From: Brasenia schreberi
Lineage: Eukaryota; Streptophyta; Magnoliopsida; Nymphaeales; Cabombaceae
Direction: 5' to 3'
Assembly (NCBI GenBank): GCA_036023115.1
Contig: JAYKKT010000041.1
Location: 2,580,001 to 2,644,000, forward strand
Length of the DNA stretch: 64,000 bases
In this document: piece by piece, positions 48,000 through 59,700 of the stretch
Layout: the number at the start of each line of letters is the position of its first letter
Position numbering within the stretch: the stretch's first letter is position 1
Notes under the pieces: model-generated
What the model was told of the DNA's origin: nothing
Seen by the model: only the letters and a program-made list of their open reading frames with translations
Databases searched by the model: none
Translations under genes and position numbers: made by a program

Positions 48000-49096
48000 A
48001 TGCTACTGGGAAAGAGGCAGCGTCCACCGATAAGGAGGACGACGAGCATGAGGGTGTTGTCTAAGGGGGAGCTGATGGCGCCGCAGGAATTGCCTGAAGG
48101 GGCCGCTGTTGGAGAAGGGACGCCCTTTAGGAAGAAAACGGAGCAGCAGCAGCAAAGGAACACTAGTAACTCTGCTGCAGCTTCGAGCGTGACCAATGAT
48201 TGGTTGTCTCCGAGAGGGACCAGAAAAAGCACGAGCTCAGGGAACTTTTTGACGGACCCCACCCATTTCTTGAGGACCTGCGCCCTGTGCAAGCGCCATA
48301 TAGCCTCCGGCCGAGACATCTACATGTACAGGTTAACACTAATTCTCTCTCCCTCTCTCTCCGCGAGTGGATTAAGATTTCTTTCTTTCTGGTGGGGAAA
48401 GCGGATTGCATGCATGTTTTTGTTTGGATGAGTGGTTGTTGGACGAGTTAAAACTTCCTTTTTCTTCGGTTCCAGCGGATTTTCTGATGGTAAAGGGTTC
48501 CTCCCCTGCTACATCTTGTTGGGATTTTGGGTGGTCTTTGACTATTGGGAGTGATGGCAGTAAGACATTGCGGCCTTCTCTCTCTGTGTGTATAAGCGGT
48601 GCTTTTATGTTTAATTTGGGTTTCTTTTTTGTCTATTTTGGTTTGATTTGAGAGCTTCATTCTACAGGTTTTTCATGGTCTTCTCTCCCTAACATGTCAC
48701 TTATGATATCAACCATGTGACAATAATCAAGAATTCGGTTTTCAGTGGCATAGACGTACATATATATGGTTGCTTTTTCGACCAATATTGGTCATTCTCC
48801 TCCGTCTACCACCTATATATTTGTGGCTACGAACTTCCTGTTGTTTTCCTTTTGTGCGGTTTCTAGCATTCAGCAAACCATCTAGAGCTAGCGGTTGGGC
48901 ATTCTACTGCATGCAGATAAAACCTTTACTCTCCTTTCCATGGAATATACATCTTCTCCCCAACCTTTTATATCCAACAAGAAGAGTCATATTCTCTCGA
49001 TTTGCTATATTTGCACACCATAGAGGAGAGAGGTTAGACACGGCTCCTTGAATTAGTACAAAATTGTGCATTTCATATATATATATATATATATAT

Positions 49097-49145
<49 letters not shown>

Positions 49146-49712
49146 CAAACTCCATCGATAATCATAATCATTCAATTCAAAGGTACGAATGATTGAGATT
49201 GAAAATATTAAGATAATCGACTACTTTGTACTATATTAAGATAATCGACTACTTTGTACTATATTACCCTCGTTGAGATTGGTGTAAAGATAATTGACTA
49301 CCTTTGTACTATGTTACCCTCGACCAAATAGTTGAAATTGAGATTGTTATAAATAAAGTTTGCATCAGATATAATATATATAATGGTTTGCATCCTCCAA
49401 CTTTCCTCTCTCTCTCTCTATATATATATATTTTAGACCTTTGCATGGTATAGATTCCTTCCACCGTCTTTCTACTAGTTTCAATTTATTAAAATATAAT
49501 AATAGATTGTGACTGGATTTTGTAAATTAATTTTATTATCTTATTTTTCTTTGTTCAGAGGTGATAGTGCATATTGTAGCGTAGAATGTAGGCAACAGCA
49601 GGTGAACATCGATGAAAAGAAAGAAAAGTGCTCTCTGAGATCCATGAATAAAGAAGCCCCTTCTGCCGCATCTGATGCCTCCCCTAATGGAGAGACAGTT
49701 GCTGCCGCATGA
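48000..49712 (+). CDS. FLZ: FCS-like zinc finger (FLZ, DUF581) protein
   Basis: FLZ proteins bind SnRK1 kinase subunits through a short zinc finger and act as plant-specific signalling scaffolds. Two exons, 48000-48331 and 49559-49712, join across a 1,227-bp GT-AG intron at a split Arg codon and give 161 residues. The start [17 protein letters not shown] is the typical FLZ N-terminus, which argues for the ATG at 48000 over the longer upstream frame. The zinc finger is [20 protein letters not shown] then [16 protein letters not shown], with C94, C97, C117 and C121 as the four ligands. The intron falls inside the finger, as is usual in this family. The intron carries a (TA)n(GA)n microsatellite. 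No damage is seen. Confidence 0.93.
49073..49142. repeat. (TA)n(GA)n microsatellite in the FLZ intron
   Basis: About 12 TA units followed by about 22 GA units. A shorter CT/TA block lies at 49409-49430 in the same intron. Confidence 0.96.
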
Positions 49713-50179
49713 TCATGCATAGATGATGGTAGCATTCATCATGGTCATGATCCATCATAACATTCCAGAGTTTTCAAATCTACCTTATAAATATGTATGT
49801 CCTGTAATCTTTTGTTTGGAGAGCAGTATATCACTGCTGGAGGAGAAAAGTACTAAGTGCAGATATTGGCTTAAATGTATTGTATGATTGATTGGAATGC
49901 GGGATGCGTCATGTGCTTTCCTTTGAAAATCATGCAATATTCACCTGGAATGAAAGAGAAAAGATGGAAACAATACCACAAAAAAAATATGTCGGCTTAT
50001 AATATTTCTTCTTCTTAACCCTCTATTAATGAATGAATTATGAAATTTCTGTCATATATATATAAAAAATTCTGTCTAGGAGGTCAACCTGCAAGTTGGA
50101 CATGAAGGTTAATGCAAACAAAGTAACAAGGCACATAATTTGCATTTTACATGACTCTAGATGTCCTTCAAAATGTATG
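49713..50179. other. 3' UTR and downstream flank of FLZ
   Basis: Non-coding. The 3' UTR probably ends within the first 150-250 bases; no single polyadenylation signal is decisive. Confidence 0.45.
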
Positions 50180-50187
50180 GTCGTGGC

Positions 50188-50365
50188 CAGTGGCGGATCT
50201 AGAATTTTTTGTGGTGTGAGGCAAACCACTTATTCAACCATTTAAGGCGAGATGAACTATGTATAACAGTTATGGATTGGATCGTGCCCTGTAACTTTTT
50301 GATTGGTTTTTCAAATTTCAGGTGGGGCGGTCGCACCACCTTGACTCAATGTAGATCCACCACTG
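50188..50365. mobile_element. Short hAT-type MITE
   Basis: A 178-bp element beginning CAGTGGCGGATCTAGAATTT and ending GTAGATCCACCACTG, an inverted copy of the start. The flanking 8-mers GTCGTGGC (50180-50187) and GCAGTGGC (50366-50373) agree at 6 of 8 positions. A related end (AGTGGTGGACCTAGAATTTT) occurs at 51039. Confidence 0.75.
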
Positions 50366-50373
50366 GCAGTGGC

Positions 50374-53300
50374 CTTTCGAGAGAGTCAGTTGAAGCAAAA
50401 CCAAATGACTAATGCTATCTAAAGAAAAATTACAACCAAATGGCATTGTTCATCTTACTTAAAACTTGCCATTACCCTAACCTAAACTCGAATTTGGTAT
50501 TTGTTGGCTGAACGCGAATTTGCTATTTGTGGCCTAAGATGACAATAATATTTAAAGACTGGTTTAACCATCAGAAAAACTCTTCTACATGCACGGTATT
50601 TCCGGCGCCGGATTTCGACTGTTAAATAAAGTTTCAAGGGTGAAGCCAGTCAAAGTTCTTCTTCCGACTGTGCTGGACTGTCTAAATATGACCGGATCAT
50701 AACCTGTGAGACCATTATTCGATCATTTAAGGACATAACTACACAATGATATTAACTTGCTAGCTGCAACATTTTAAAATATGAGAAGTTAGACATAGTA
50801 CCCTTTTCCTTTCTCCCTTTCTCAATGCAAACTTAAAAAATGTGTTTGATAATTTAATTAAAATTCTAAAAAATATTGTTATATATGACACTTAAATTGT
50901 AGACCCTTCATCTCATGTTTTCACTTTCTCGAAAGAAAAACTACAACTGATTTCACTATGTAACCACATCGGTCTCCACCCAGGACCAAATGGAACCAGC
51001 TAATCACTTTACTAATTTAGAGGGCCAAGGAGGCTTTGTAGTGGTGGACCTAGAATTTTTTTTTCCTCCGGGGAGAGCTGAAGTCTGAAATTCTGGTGAA
51101 GCTATCGGATTTTAAGAAAGTTCAGACTCCCTGTTAGGATTGTTTTTTTCAAATTTTGTGAAGGCGACTGCCGTACCTCACCGGAGAATAGGTTTGCTGC
51201 GAGTGACTGACTCATTCAGAAACCGAATTATTTGGGATCAAACTGAACTTAGGAAGCAGCAGACATATCTTACGTCATTGCACCAAAGGAAGACATTGTA
51301 GCTTCAACCGAATGCAGGCGATTAGAGTTCTTTCTTTCCACTCTCTACTTTGACATGGTTTTCAGGAAAAATCTGTTAGAATTGCTTTTGAAATTGAATA
51401 GTTCTCTTCGAAAATATTATCACCAGATCAGTTAAACTAGGCAGTCAAGTTTTTTAAAATAACTAAGCTAAAATAATTAAATGCTATGAAAGTTAGTTTA
51501 GCTTAATTTAAGCTTCATTAAAGTATCTTTCTCACACACTGTGGAGTCCATTAGAAGGTGCAACATGAGGACTTCCTAAAAGGTCAGTCATCTTAGCATT
51601 ATGCTTTCTCTAGTATACTTAACTTCAGATTTTATATAGATTCTAGACTGGTATAACAAGATTACCTCTAATAAAAAAAAAATCAACAATTATTTAAATG
51701 ATGCTGGGTATTAGTTGCCTTACGCGACCTTTATCTACGCTTCGGACCGGCTATGTAAGGGAGAACTCTTATGATAGACAAAATTTCATGGAAACCAATT
51801 ACTGAAAAGGAAAAAAAGTGGGCTAATTGGATTTCAATAAAACTTAAACGACCCGATTTGGTTCGAACCATTCAGAGCCGGTTCGCCAACACTGGCTTAG
51901 GAGACACATCTTCAATCTTGATCCTTCATAAATACCATCGATAAGTTAACCTTTATCTTTCCCGGCCAACTGGGGTTAGGCGGACACCTAATTAAAATAG
52001 ACATTCAAACCCTGACCCAGAGTCAGGTTTCCAATACTTCACCAATGGGTTGTTCCCCATGTGGACACAAATGATGGCGCTCATAAGGTGCCCACAAGGC
52101 TAAGAAATTTCAATGTACTACATAACTGGTAGGTCTGCCTAACCCCAGCTTAACTTCCAAAAATGGAATGACATCTTTGTGCAGTCGGTTTTTGTGTGTG
52201 TTTGTGCATGCATGTGTGTGTTTGGAGTCCTTGTGTAGCCTTGTTATGTCCAGAACCTGCATAACTTGCTCCTACCCGACATGGCAAATAGATCCGAGAG
52301 TACAACTTGCTCCTACCAATATGGCAAATGGATCCGAGAGGGTTTGATTATGAGGCCTAGAACTACAAAACTGAAACTGTAGTTCCAATTCGGTAGTTTC
52401 AGCGTTGTAATCATAAAACAAGGAATCGTTATGAGTGCCCCCTGCTCCACCTAACAGAAAGAATGGGACATAAAAGTCTCTCAAACTCATTCCTTCAGTG
52501 CTGTCGACAGAAAGGCTCTAAGCCATCACCTGAGTTGATGAGAAGTCACTCTGTGCACCACCGTGGATCCCGTTTTGGCAACATGGTGGGCAGCATGCCA
52601 CAGACGAGTCCCACACACATTGCAGGAGCCCCCACATAGTAACTCTGTAAAAAAAAATGTGGAGAGAGAGAGATTGTCTTCGACTTTTACAACTATACAT
52701 GTGAAGTCAATACAGTCTTCATCCCAATTTACCATGTTTACATACAAGATAGGTCGAATAACATTTTGGAAGAAGCCGATGTATGCATAGAGATTTATAT
52801 TGAATCCAATGAAACCACTTGAGATTTATATTGAATCCGATGAAACCACTCTTCACCATTAGATCAAAAGAGATGAATGACTCATTTAATTTGCTTTTCC
52901 ATAACAATGGTAGGAAATTATGTAATTCTACTTAAAGATAACCTTTTGTTTTACTGAGTTTCAGTCGTTCATCTCTCTTGATCGAGTGGTGAGTTACTTG
53001 CATCAGTTTGCATATCAACTGGTTTTCTCTCTCTATATATATAGAGAGAAATTAGCCCATAAATCAAAAAACAAATAGCACCAAATACATTTACTGCACC
53101 TACAAAAAACACCAAAAAGTACTTTTTTGTTTTTAAAATTTGAGTTTTCACCACCAATCTTGTTGATCAAACAATAAAAATTCATGAGAGTGTTTAAACA
53201 TGGATTGATGCGTGCATACCGTACCTTCTCTCCATATATATATATATATATATATAAACTAGATCTTACATTCATGCCCACCTATTGCTTTAGGATGACA

Positions 53301-53414
53301 TGAGTATAGTTTCAAAGAATTTAGAGGTTTTAAAAAAGTATAAAAAATATCTTTATTGTACTAATACCACCCAAAAGCAATAAGTGGAGATGACAAGTGT
53401 GCGCAAGATCCGAT

Positions 53415-53507
<93 letters not shown>

Positions 53508-53777
53508 CATCGGATTTGGCCTTGCAAGTAACCATTGTTCGTCTCATAGCTATTTACCGTAGAACCTGTGAACAATATCAGTGGAATAGTCATTACCACT
53601 TGTCCCAGCTTAATGATGCTCACGTAGGACAGTGGAACAACCGCTTACTGAGCCAGCATAACATAGATACAGCGCAAAACAGTTCGACTCCAAATTGCCT
53701 AATTGCTATATTTAACCACCAAAATCAGGACAGCATTCACAAAATTAATTCCTAATGTAATACTGTTCCCCCCATTC
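50374..53777. other. Intergenic between FLZ and GPN3-like genes
   Basis: No gene was recognised. It holds a half-MITE end at 51039, a CCGGTTCG scrap near 51870, a GT-rich run near 52190-52222 and TA/GA microsatellites near 53028-53048, 53229-53258 and 53418-53506. Confidence 0.45.
53418..53506. repeat. (TA)n(GA)n microsatellite
   Basis: About 16 TA units followed by about 29 GA units, about 270 bases beyond the stop codon of the GPN3-like gene. The apparent ORFs on both strands through it are artefacts. Confidence 0.96.
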
Positions 53778-56700
53778 TTAATCATCAATATCGGGAGCAT
53801 CCATATCAATGTCATCTGGGTCAAAATCTCTAACCTTCACATCTGCATCTTCTCCATACTGGATGGAATTGTCTATGTATGACAAGATATATTGGATGCT
53901 GCAAAACAGAATAAAAGAGAAAACGGAGATGAGCTATGTCACATGGATATGCATAAGCACATCATAAACACAAGTACAATTTATACACATTACCGTATAA
54001 AATTGATCATATCTCACAAAACTACTAACGACCATCAATTCATTTCGATCTGTTTTTTTTCTTTTTGGTTCTAGGGAGGACAGCAACCCAGGAGATCAAA
54101 AGCTCGTTAAGCTACAAGGATCTACGTGACCCTCTGACTCAGTAACTGGTTGTTTTACACAATGTGGGGCTTGATCCCAAACATCAAGACCCAAAGGTAA
54201 ATCGAGGTCGTACCGAACTAATATGTCAGCGCAACAGTTCCCACCACGTCTGGTAACTTCCAAATGGAAGTCCCAACTCCTCTGGCATAAAAGATGTATT
54301 TGTAGCAAAAGGGAGCTCCAAACTTCACCCGCCAAAGGGAGTGCTTCAAATGAGTACCTCAGAATGTGTCAATAATAAGACGAGTAATACCTATGTCACA
54401 TGGGTGCAGGTGCGGGTGCATGTGCGGGATACGGCAAATTTCAAAAATTTTAGGTGCGGTGACACGGCTAGGGTATATAATATTATATATTATATATAAT
54501 ATTCAAGCTACATAAATCAATCATAATACAACTAGTATTTGCTAATTTTGGGTGCATGTAGGTATCAATTAGCAAGTTCCCTCATAATGATCTGAAACTT
54601 ACAGTGATTTTACGAGCTGCAAAATATCCAAGTTATGGATTCAAAGAGTTTCAAGATCGTTTGTAGGATATAAGATGTACTAGTATTTGTGCTAGGATCC
54701 ACTAGTGATGTCATACTCTTCTGTTCTATTGATCTCACAGTGTTCCTAGTCTTTAAATGTGTTTGGTGACAGAGATTATTCTGTGCAAAGGCATACAAGA
54801 TGGAGTCCAATTGTTCACACCCAAAATCATTCAAGTAGCTTTATATTGTATAAAGCTATAATAGTAAGTACACAATTTTATATTAAAGCAAAACATATAA
54901 ATGGTAAAAAACTACTAATTTCATCATAATACACAAATCAATCTTCATTATCCAGACCCATTTATCCGTGAGTTACAAAAAAAAAAAAAATTTTGACATG
55001 CCGCACCGACACGGTGTCGTAACAGTGTTGAGGTCGACACTCCACCCCTTAGAAGTGTCTATGTAACTTAGAGTAATACCCTTTCTCCATCATATTTCCA
55101 ATCCAGTAAGCAATCCCCAAGCATCCGACCACAGGCAAACCCGCATAAACAATGACCACACCATCAAGAATTAAACCCCCACAACCAGCGGGACCAGGAT
55201 TTCCTTTTGAGGCTCCATTGCGGTTGAGTTTGGCCCATGCAGGAGGCCTTTTCCACACAACAGATGGATGTTGTCCCAGCGTTTTGTGCCAGTGGGCTTC
55301 TAGATTCTTTGCATAGTGAACAACAAGACAGACTGAGTAGGAGGTGGAAAGCCATGTTGAATATGTCAGCGTTTCTCCACTCCACAGGAACCAAATGACA
55401 CCCAATAAAACTTCCCATCGTGCATCGTATGACTGTTTGGTTAACAACAAAAATAACAACTAAGCCTTTTCCCATACCAGATAGGGTCAACTACCATAGA
55501 TTATGTGTTTCTATACAGTTAACAGTTAACTCAACATAAGGTAGATCATTCTTTATTGTTTTCTTCCAACACTTTATACTTTTTTTCTCTTTCTTCTTTT
55601 AATGTATTCACCATCTACCTTCTCAAACTTTCATATAAAACTCTCTTTTGTCACCTTTCAATGTATTCAAACCAACTTAAACGATTTTTATATTTTATCA
55701 TCTACTAGTCTCAACTCCGCCCATGTAAGGGATCACCCTTGCATTGCCGGTCCCAAGCCCAGATAAAGGAGGAGGGTTGTGTTAGGTTTTCGACAACCGG
55801 CGTAAAACTTTGTTGGATTTTTTATACCATGGATTACACAAATTATGAGCATTGCTTTGGGGCGTCTCCGCCTAGCGACGCGCTGCAGAGCTCGAATGCA
55901 ATGATAAGCAAGCAAGAGTCACTACATTTTCGCCCGGATGTAGTGAATCAATTGCAGAGAAGGTTCTCACATCATAAACAGGTGTGGGTAAAGAAGTTAG
56001 AACTGCTACATTGCCGCCCGAATGTAGGTCTATGCATTTTCAATATGAACGGATGAGGGGAGTAAGGAAGCTAGTCCTAGATAATAAGATTCATATTGGT
56101 TCTTGGAATATCGGAACATTATCCTGTAAGCTAATAGAGGCGATATATACTATGATTCGGAGAAAGATTCATATTCTATGTTTACAAGAGACAAAGTAGG
56201 TTGGAGAAAAAGAAAAGGAGATAGAAGATACAAGTTTTAAATTATGGTACTCCGGTAAGGAAAAGCCTCGAAACGGAGTTGGTATTATCATAAATAAAGA
56301 TTTAAAGGACAATGTAGTAGACATACACTGTTTAGTTAAAGATGGATACATTGATCCAGCAAAATATGTTTTGCGGAGATATTTTAATCAAGTCCATTTT
56401 TCAGTTTTCCAGCATGTGCTTTTTTATCTTTCATCACCTTCATCATTTTTTAGTATATCGAGGACATGTTGCAAAAGGTCAAAGAGGAAGAACGGCTCCA
56501 ATTGTTGCATGGGATCTCTTGTCATTCTTCACAATATACGAGAGCCATGTTCAATCATCTGATCAGCATGAACAGTTACCTGTTGGTGATGCAGACAACC
56601 CCTCTGATTCTTGTGTGATGAAAGCACTTCCATCATTGACCGTGATTTCAACTGAAGACATAAGAGGCACTCTCTGAAATCTGAAGAATGCACTAAGCAA

Positions 56701-59700
56701 TCTGCAGAAACAGTTCCGAATGGCGAACTTGTCTCTGATGCTTCCTGTGGCAACAAATTGGATGTTTTGACCACCGAAGGTGAAATTTGCTTGGATAATT
56801 TGTCTATAAGAGAACTACAGCAAACTTTTCGTGCAACTTTTGGACGGGACACCTCTGTCAAGGACAAAGTATGGCTCAAAAGACGAATTTGAGCTCTTGT
56901 AATGTCCCAACAACTGGATTTATTATAAAGTTTTTATTCGTTGTAACATGCTACTTCGCGAAAGGTAATGTTATATTAGTTAACACTTAAAGATTCAATT
57001 CAATATATTGTTTGACTTCAATTGTTAATATTATTCACTAATTGCTTATCTTTCTTTCTTGTAGGCAATTAAAAAAAGTAAATAGAGAAGAAGGCCAATT
57101 TGATCCAATCAGTTTGGATAATTTTGATATATTAGAAGATTGGATTATAGAAGATAGTGAAGAAAATACCCTCCTAACTGAAGAAGACATCGCATGGATT
57201 AATTTGGAAGGAGCGCAACATCATCAAAGCAGATGAAGATTTTGATTTTGCTGCACAAGGTGGTGATGATGATGAATATCTTCAACAAGGAGATGATGAA
57301 GATTATTTAGTTGATGATCCTAATTACAATATGTAAAATGTAAATGTATTTCATTTTTTGCTTCAAAATATGTAAATTTGGAATTTTGGATGCAATTGTT
57401 TAATGTTGAATGCTCAATATGTACTAAACTTTGTATTATATGAATTCAAAGCAATTACTAAATTTTTTCTGATTTTTTCTTAATTTTTTAAATAATTTTT
57501 TTTTTTAATATTAAAGTACGATACACTACGTTACGATACGATACACCCGTATCATGGAACCCAGCGATACGTGTCAGACAACACTGGTTGGTATTGTGAG
57601 CAAATATATGCATTCTCCTACCAAGAATCATATAGATGCAGTGTATAGAATTCTTCGATACCTCAAATCAACATCTGACATGGGTCTACTTTATTCAAAA
57701 TCATCTAATTTGCACATTGAACTTTATTATGATGTAGACTGGGCTGGATCTCGTGATGACCACAAATCAACTAAAGGTTATGTTACATTACTTGGTGAGA
57801 ACATTATATCTTGAAAGAGTAAAAAACAGACAGTTGTTGCCAAATCTACAACAGAAGCATAATACAGAACGATAAGCTGAAGGAAAATGGGTATCTTCAT
57901 TAATCAATGAACTTGGATTTACTTCTATTCATTCTATACCACTATATTGTGACAGCAGTGCAGCAATTCAGATGGCTTTCAATCCTGTGTATCATGAAAG
58001 AACAAGCATATAGAAATTGATTGTCACTTCATCAAAGAAAAGATATCTAATCAAGAATTCAAGTTAAAGTATGTCCAATCAGCAAAACAAAGAGCTGATT
58101 TTTTTACTAAAGCTATGACCACCAGACAACTAAAGGACACTTTATCCAAGTTGGCTATTCTAAATATCTTTCACCCAACTTGAAGGGGAGTGTTAGAGAT
58201 TGTTTGTTATTATGTGTTATGAGTTAATTAGATGTAATGGGTCAACTAGAAGTCTTTATGTGTCTTATTGTAATGTCGTTACGTGTCTTATTGTAAGTTA
58301 TGTCCATTTAGTAGTAATTAGGAATGATTAGGGGTAGATTAGGAATTCAAGTTAGAAGGGTTATAAATAGGTAGATTAGGGTTAATTCAAGTTAGAAGGG
58401 TAACTCCTCTTATTGTAATGTCGTTATGTGTCTTATTGTAAGTTATGTCCATTTAGTAATAATTAGGAATGATTAGGGGCAGTTTAGGAATTTAAGTTAG
58501 AAGGGTTATAAATAGGTAAATTAGGGTTAATTCAAAAGTTAAGTTAGAGAGGCCGAACGGCTACAAGTTCAGGGCGTCTTCTGCGTTTTGGGGCAGATTG
58601 GAGGAATGTCTCCAATCTGCCAATATTTGTAAGTTTCTTACTCTCAATTAATGCTATTATTTTCATTACTCCCCACCATCAGCAACAGTGATAGAGCACC
58701 TTGTCGTTGAGCTAACGCGATGGGTGTCGAGCCTTTTCTTTTCCTAATTACCATAAATTGAAACTGTTGTTTTCAATCTCCTTGGGTTATTATCCAACCC
58801 ATTTTGTCTATTGTAAACATATAATGTGAAAGTGTTCAACTTCTCATCATTCCATAAGATATTTGTTTGTCCAGACATCACAATAAGCTCAATAAAGTTG
58901 TCTGTAAGTGTATTTCATCTAGAACATGCTCAAGGAAACTCCAACACAACCGGTCATAAGCCTTTCCATGGTCAATTTGTATACCAAAATATGCTTGGTG
59001 TCCCCTCGTGTTGTGCATAGTATGTACAAGCTTGACTGTGAATGGGAGATAGTGGGAGGAGAGGCTTGAGACAATTAACCAAGATCTTATTTATAGATGG
59101 TATTACATTGGGAAATGGGGTGAAAGTTAGACATCCGGCCAGATTATCCACTTTTGAAAGTAGAAAACTAGAACCATCATGGAACCATTCAGGCTCCGAA
59201 TAATCTCAACATTCTCAAAGAGATGCTTCACCCAATTCAATACATCGATTAAGTTCTGAACTCCTATTATTAGTAAGAGAGGATCCCCTGCTTTGCTCCG
59301 AGTTATTATGAATGTCGTTGAAGTCTGCTATAAGCAACCAAGGAAGGTGGTTGCAGGACAACCAATCTTGTAGTTGAGTCCACAATTTCTCCTTTTGTGC
59401 TGTGTTTGAACTTGCATAAACAAGGAGTGAGGCACCAAGGCATTTCCCTTTCAAAGCTCACAAGTGACAAAACTGGTCGGATAAGAATAGGGTAGTGAAG
59501 GATACGAGATTCTTCTTCCATCCTACCTAGATGCCACCAGTGAAGCCTTCCCTAGGAATAGCAAGACACCATCAAAGCCCAATTTACCGAGTATATTGGT
59601 GCTTCCGGTGGTGTATTCGATTTTCTAGTAGAACTAGAAGACTCATTCGGTGCATAAGAACTAACATTTGAGACATTTTTCAGAATTTTCTACTTCGAGC

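Noticed and set aside
47906..48319. 137-residue minus-strand frame with hydrophobic stretches
   Set aside because: It is the shadow of the well-supported FLZ first exon on the other strand, which has the conserved MLLGKR start and zinc-finger residues.
53384..53755. Frame of 123 residues with IYIYIY and [83627 protein letters not shown] dipeptide runs
   Set aside because: The frame is produced by reading through a (TA)n(GA)n microsatellite; nothing around it looks coding.
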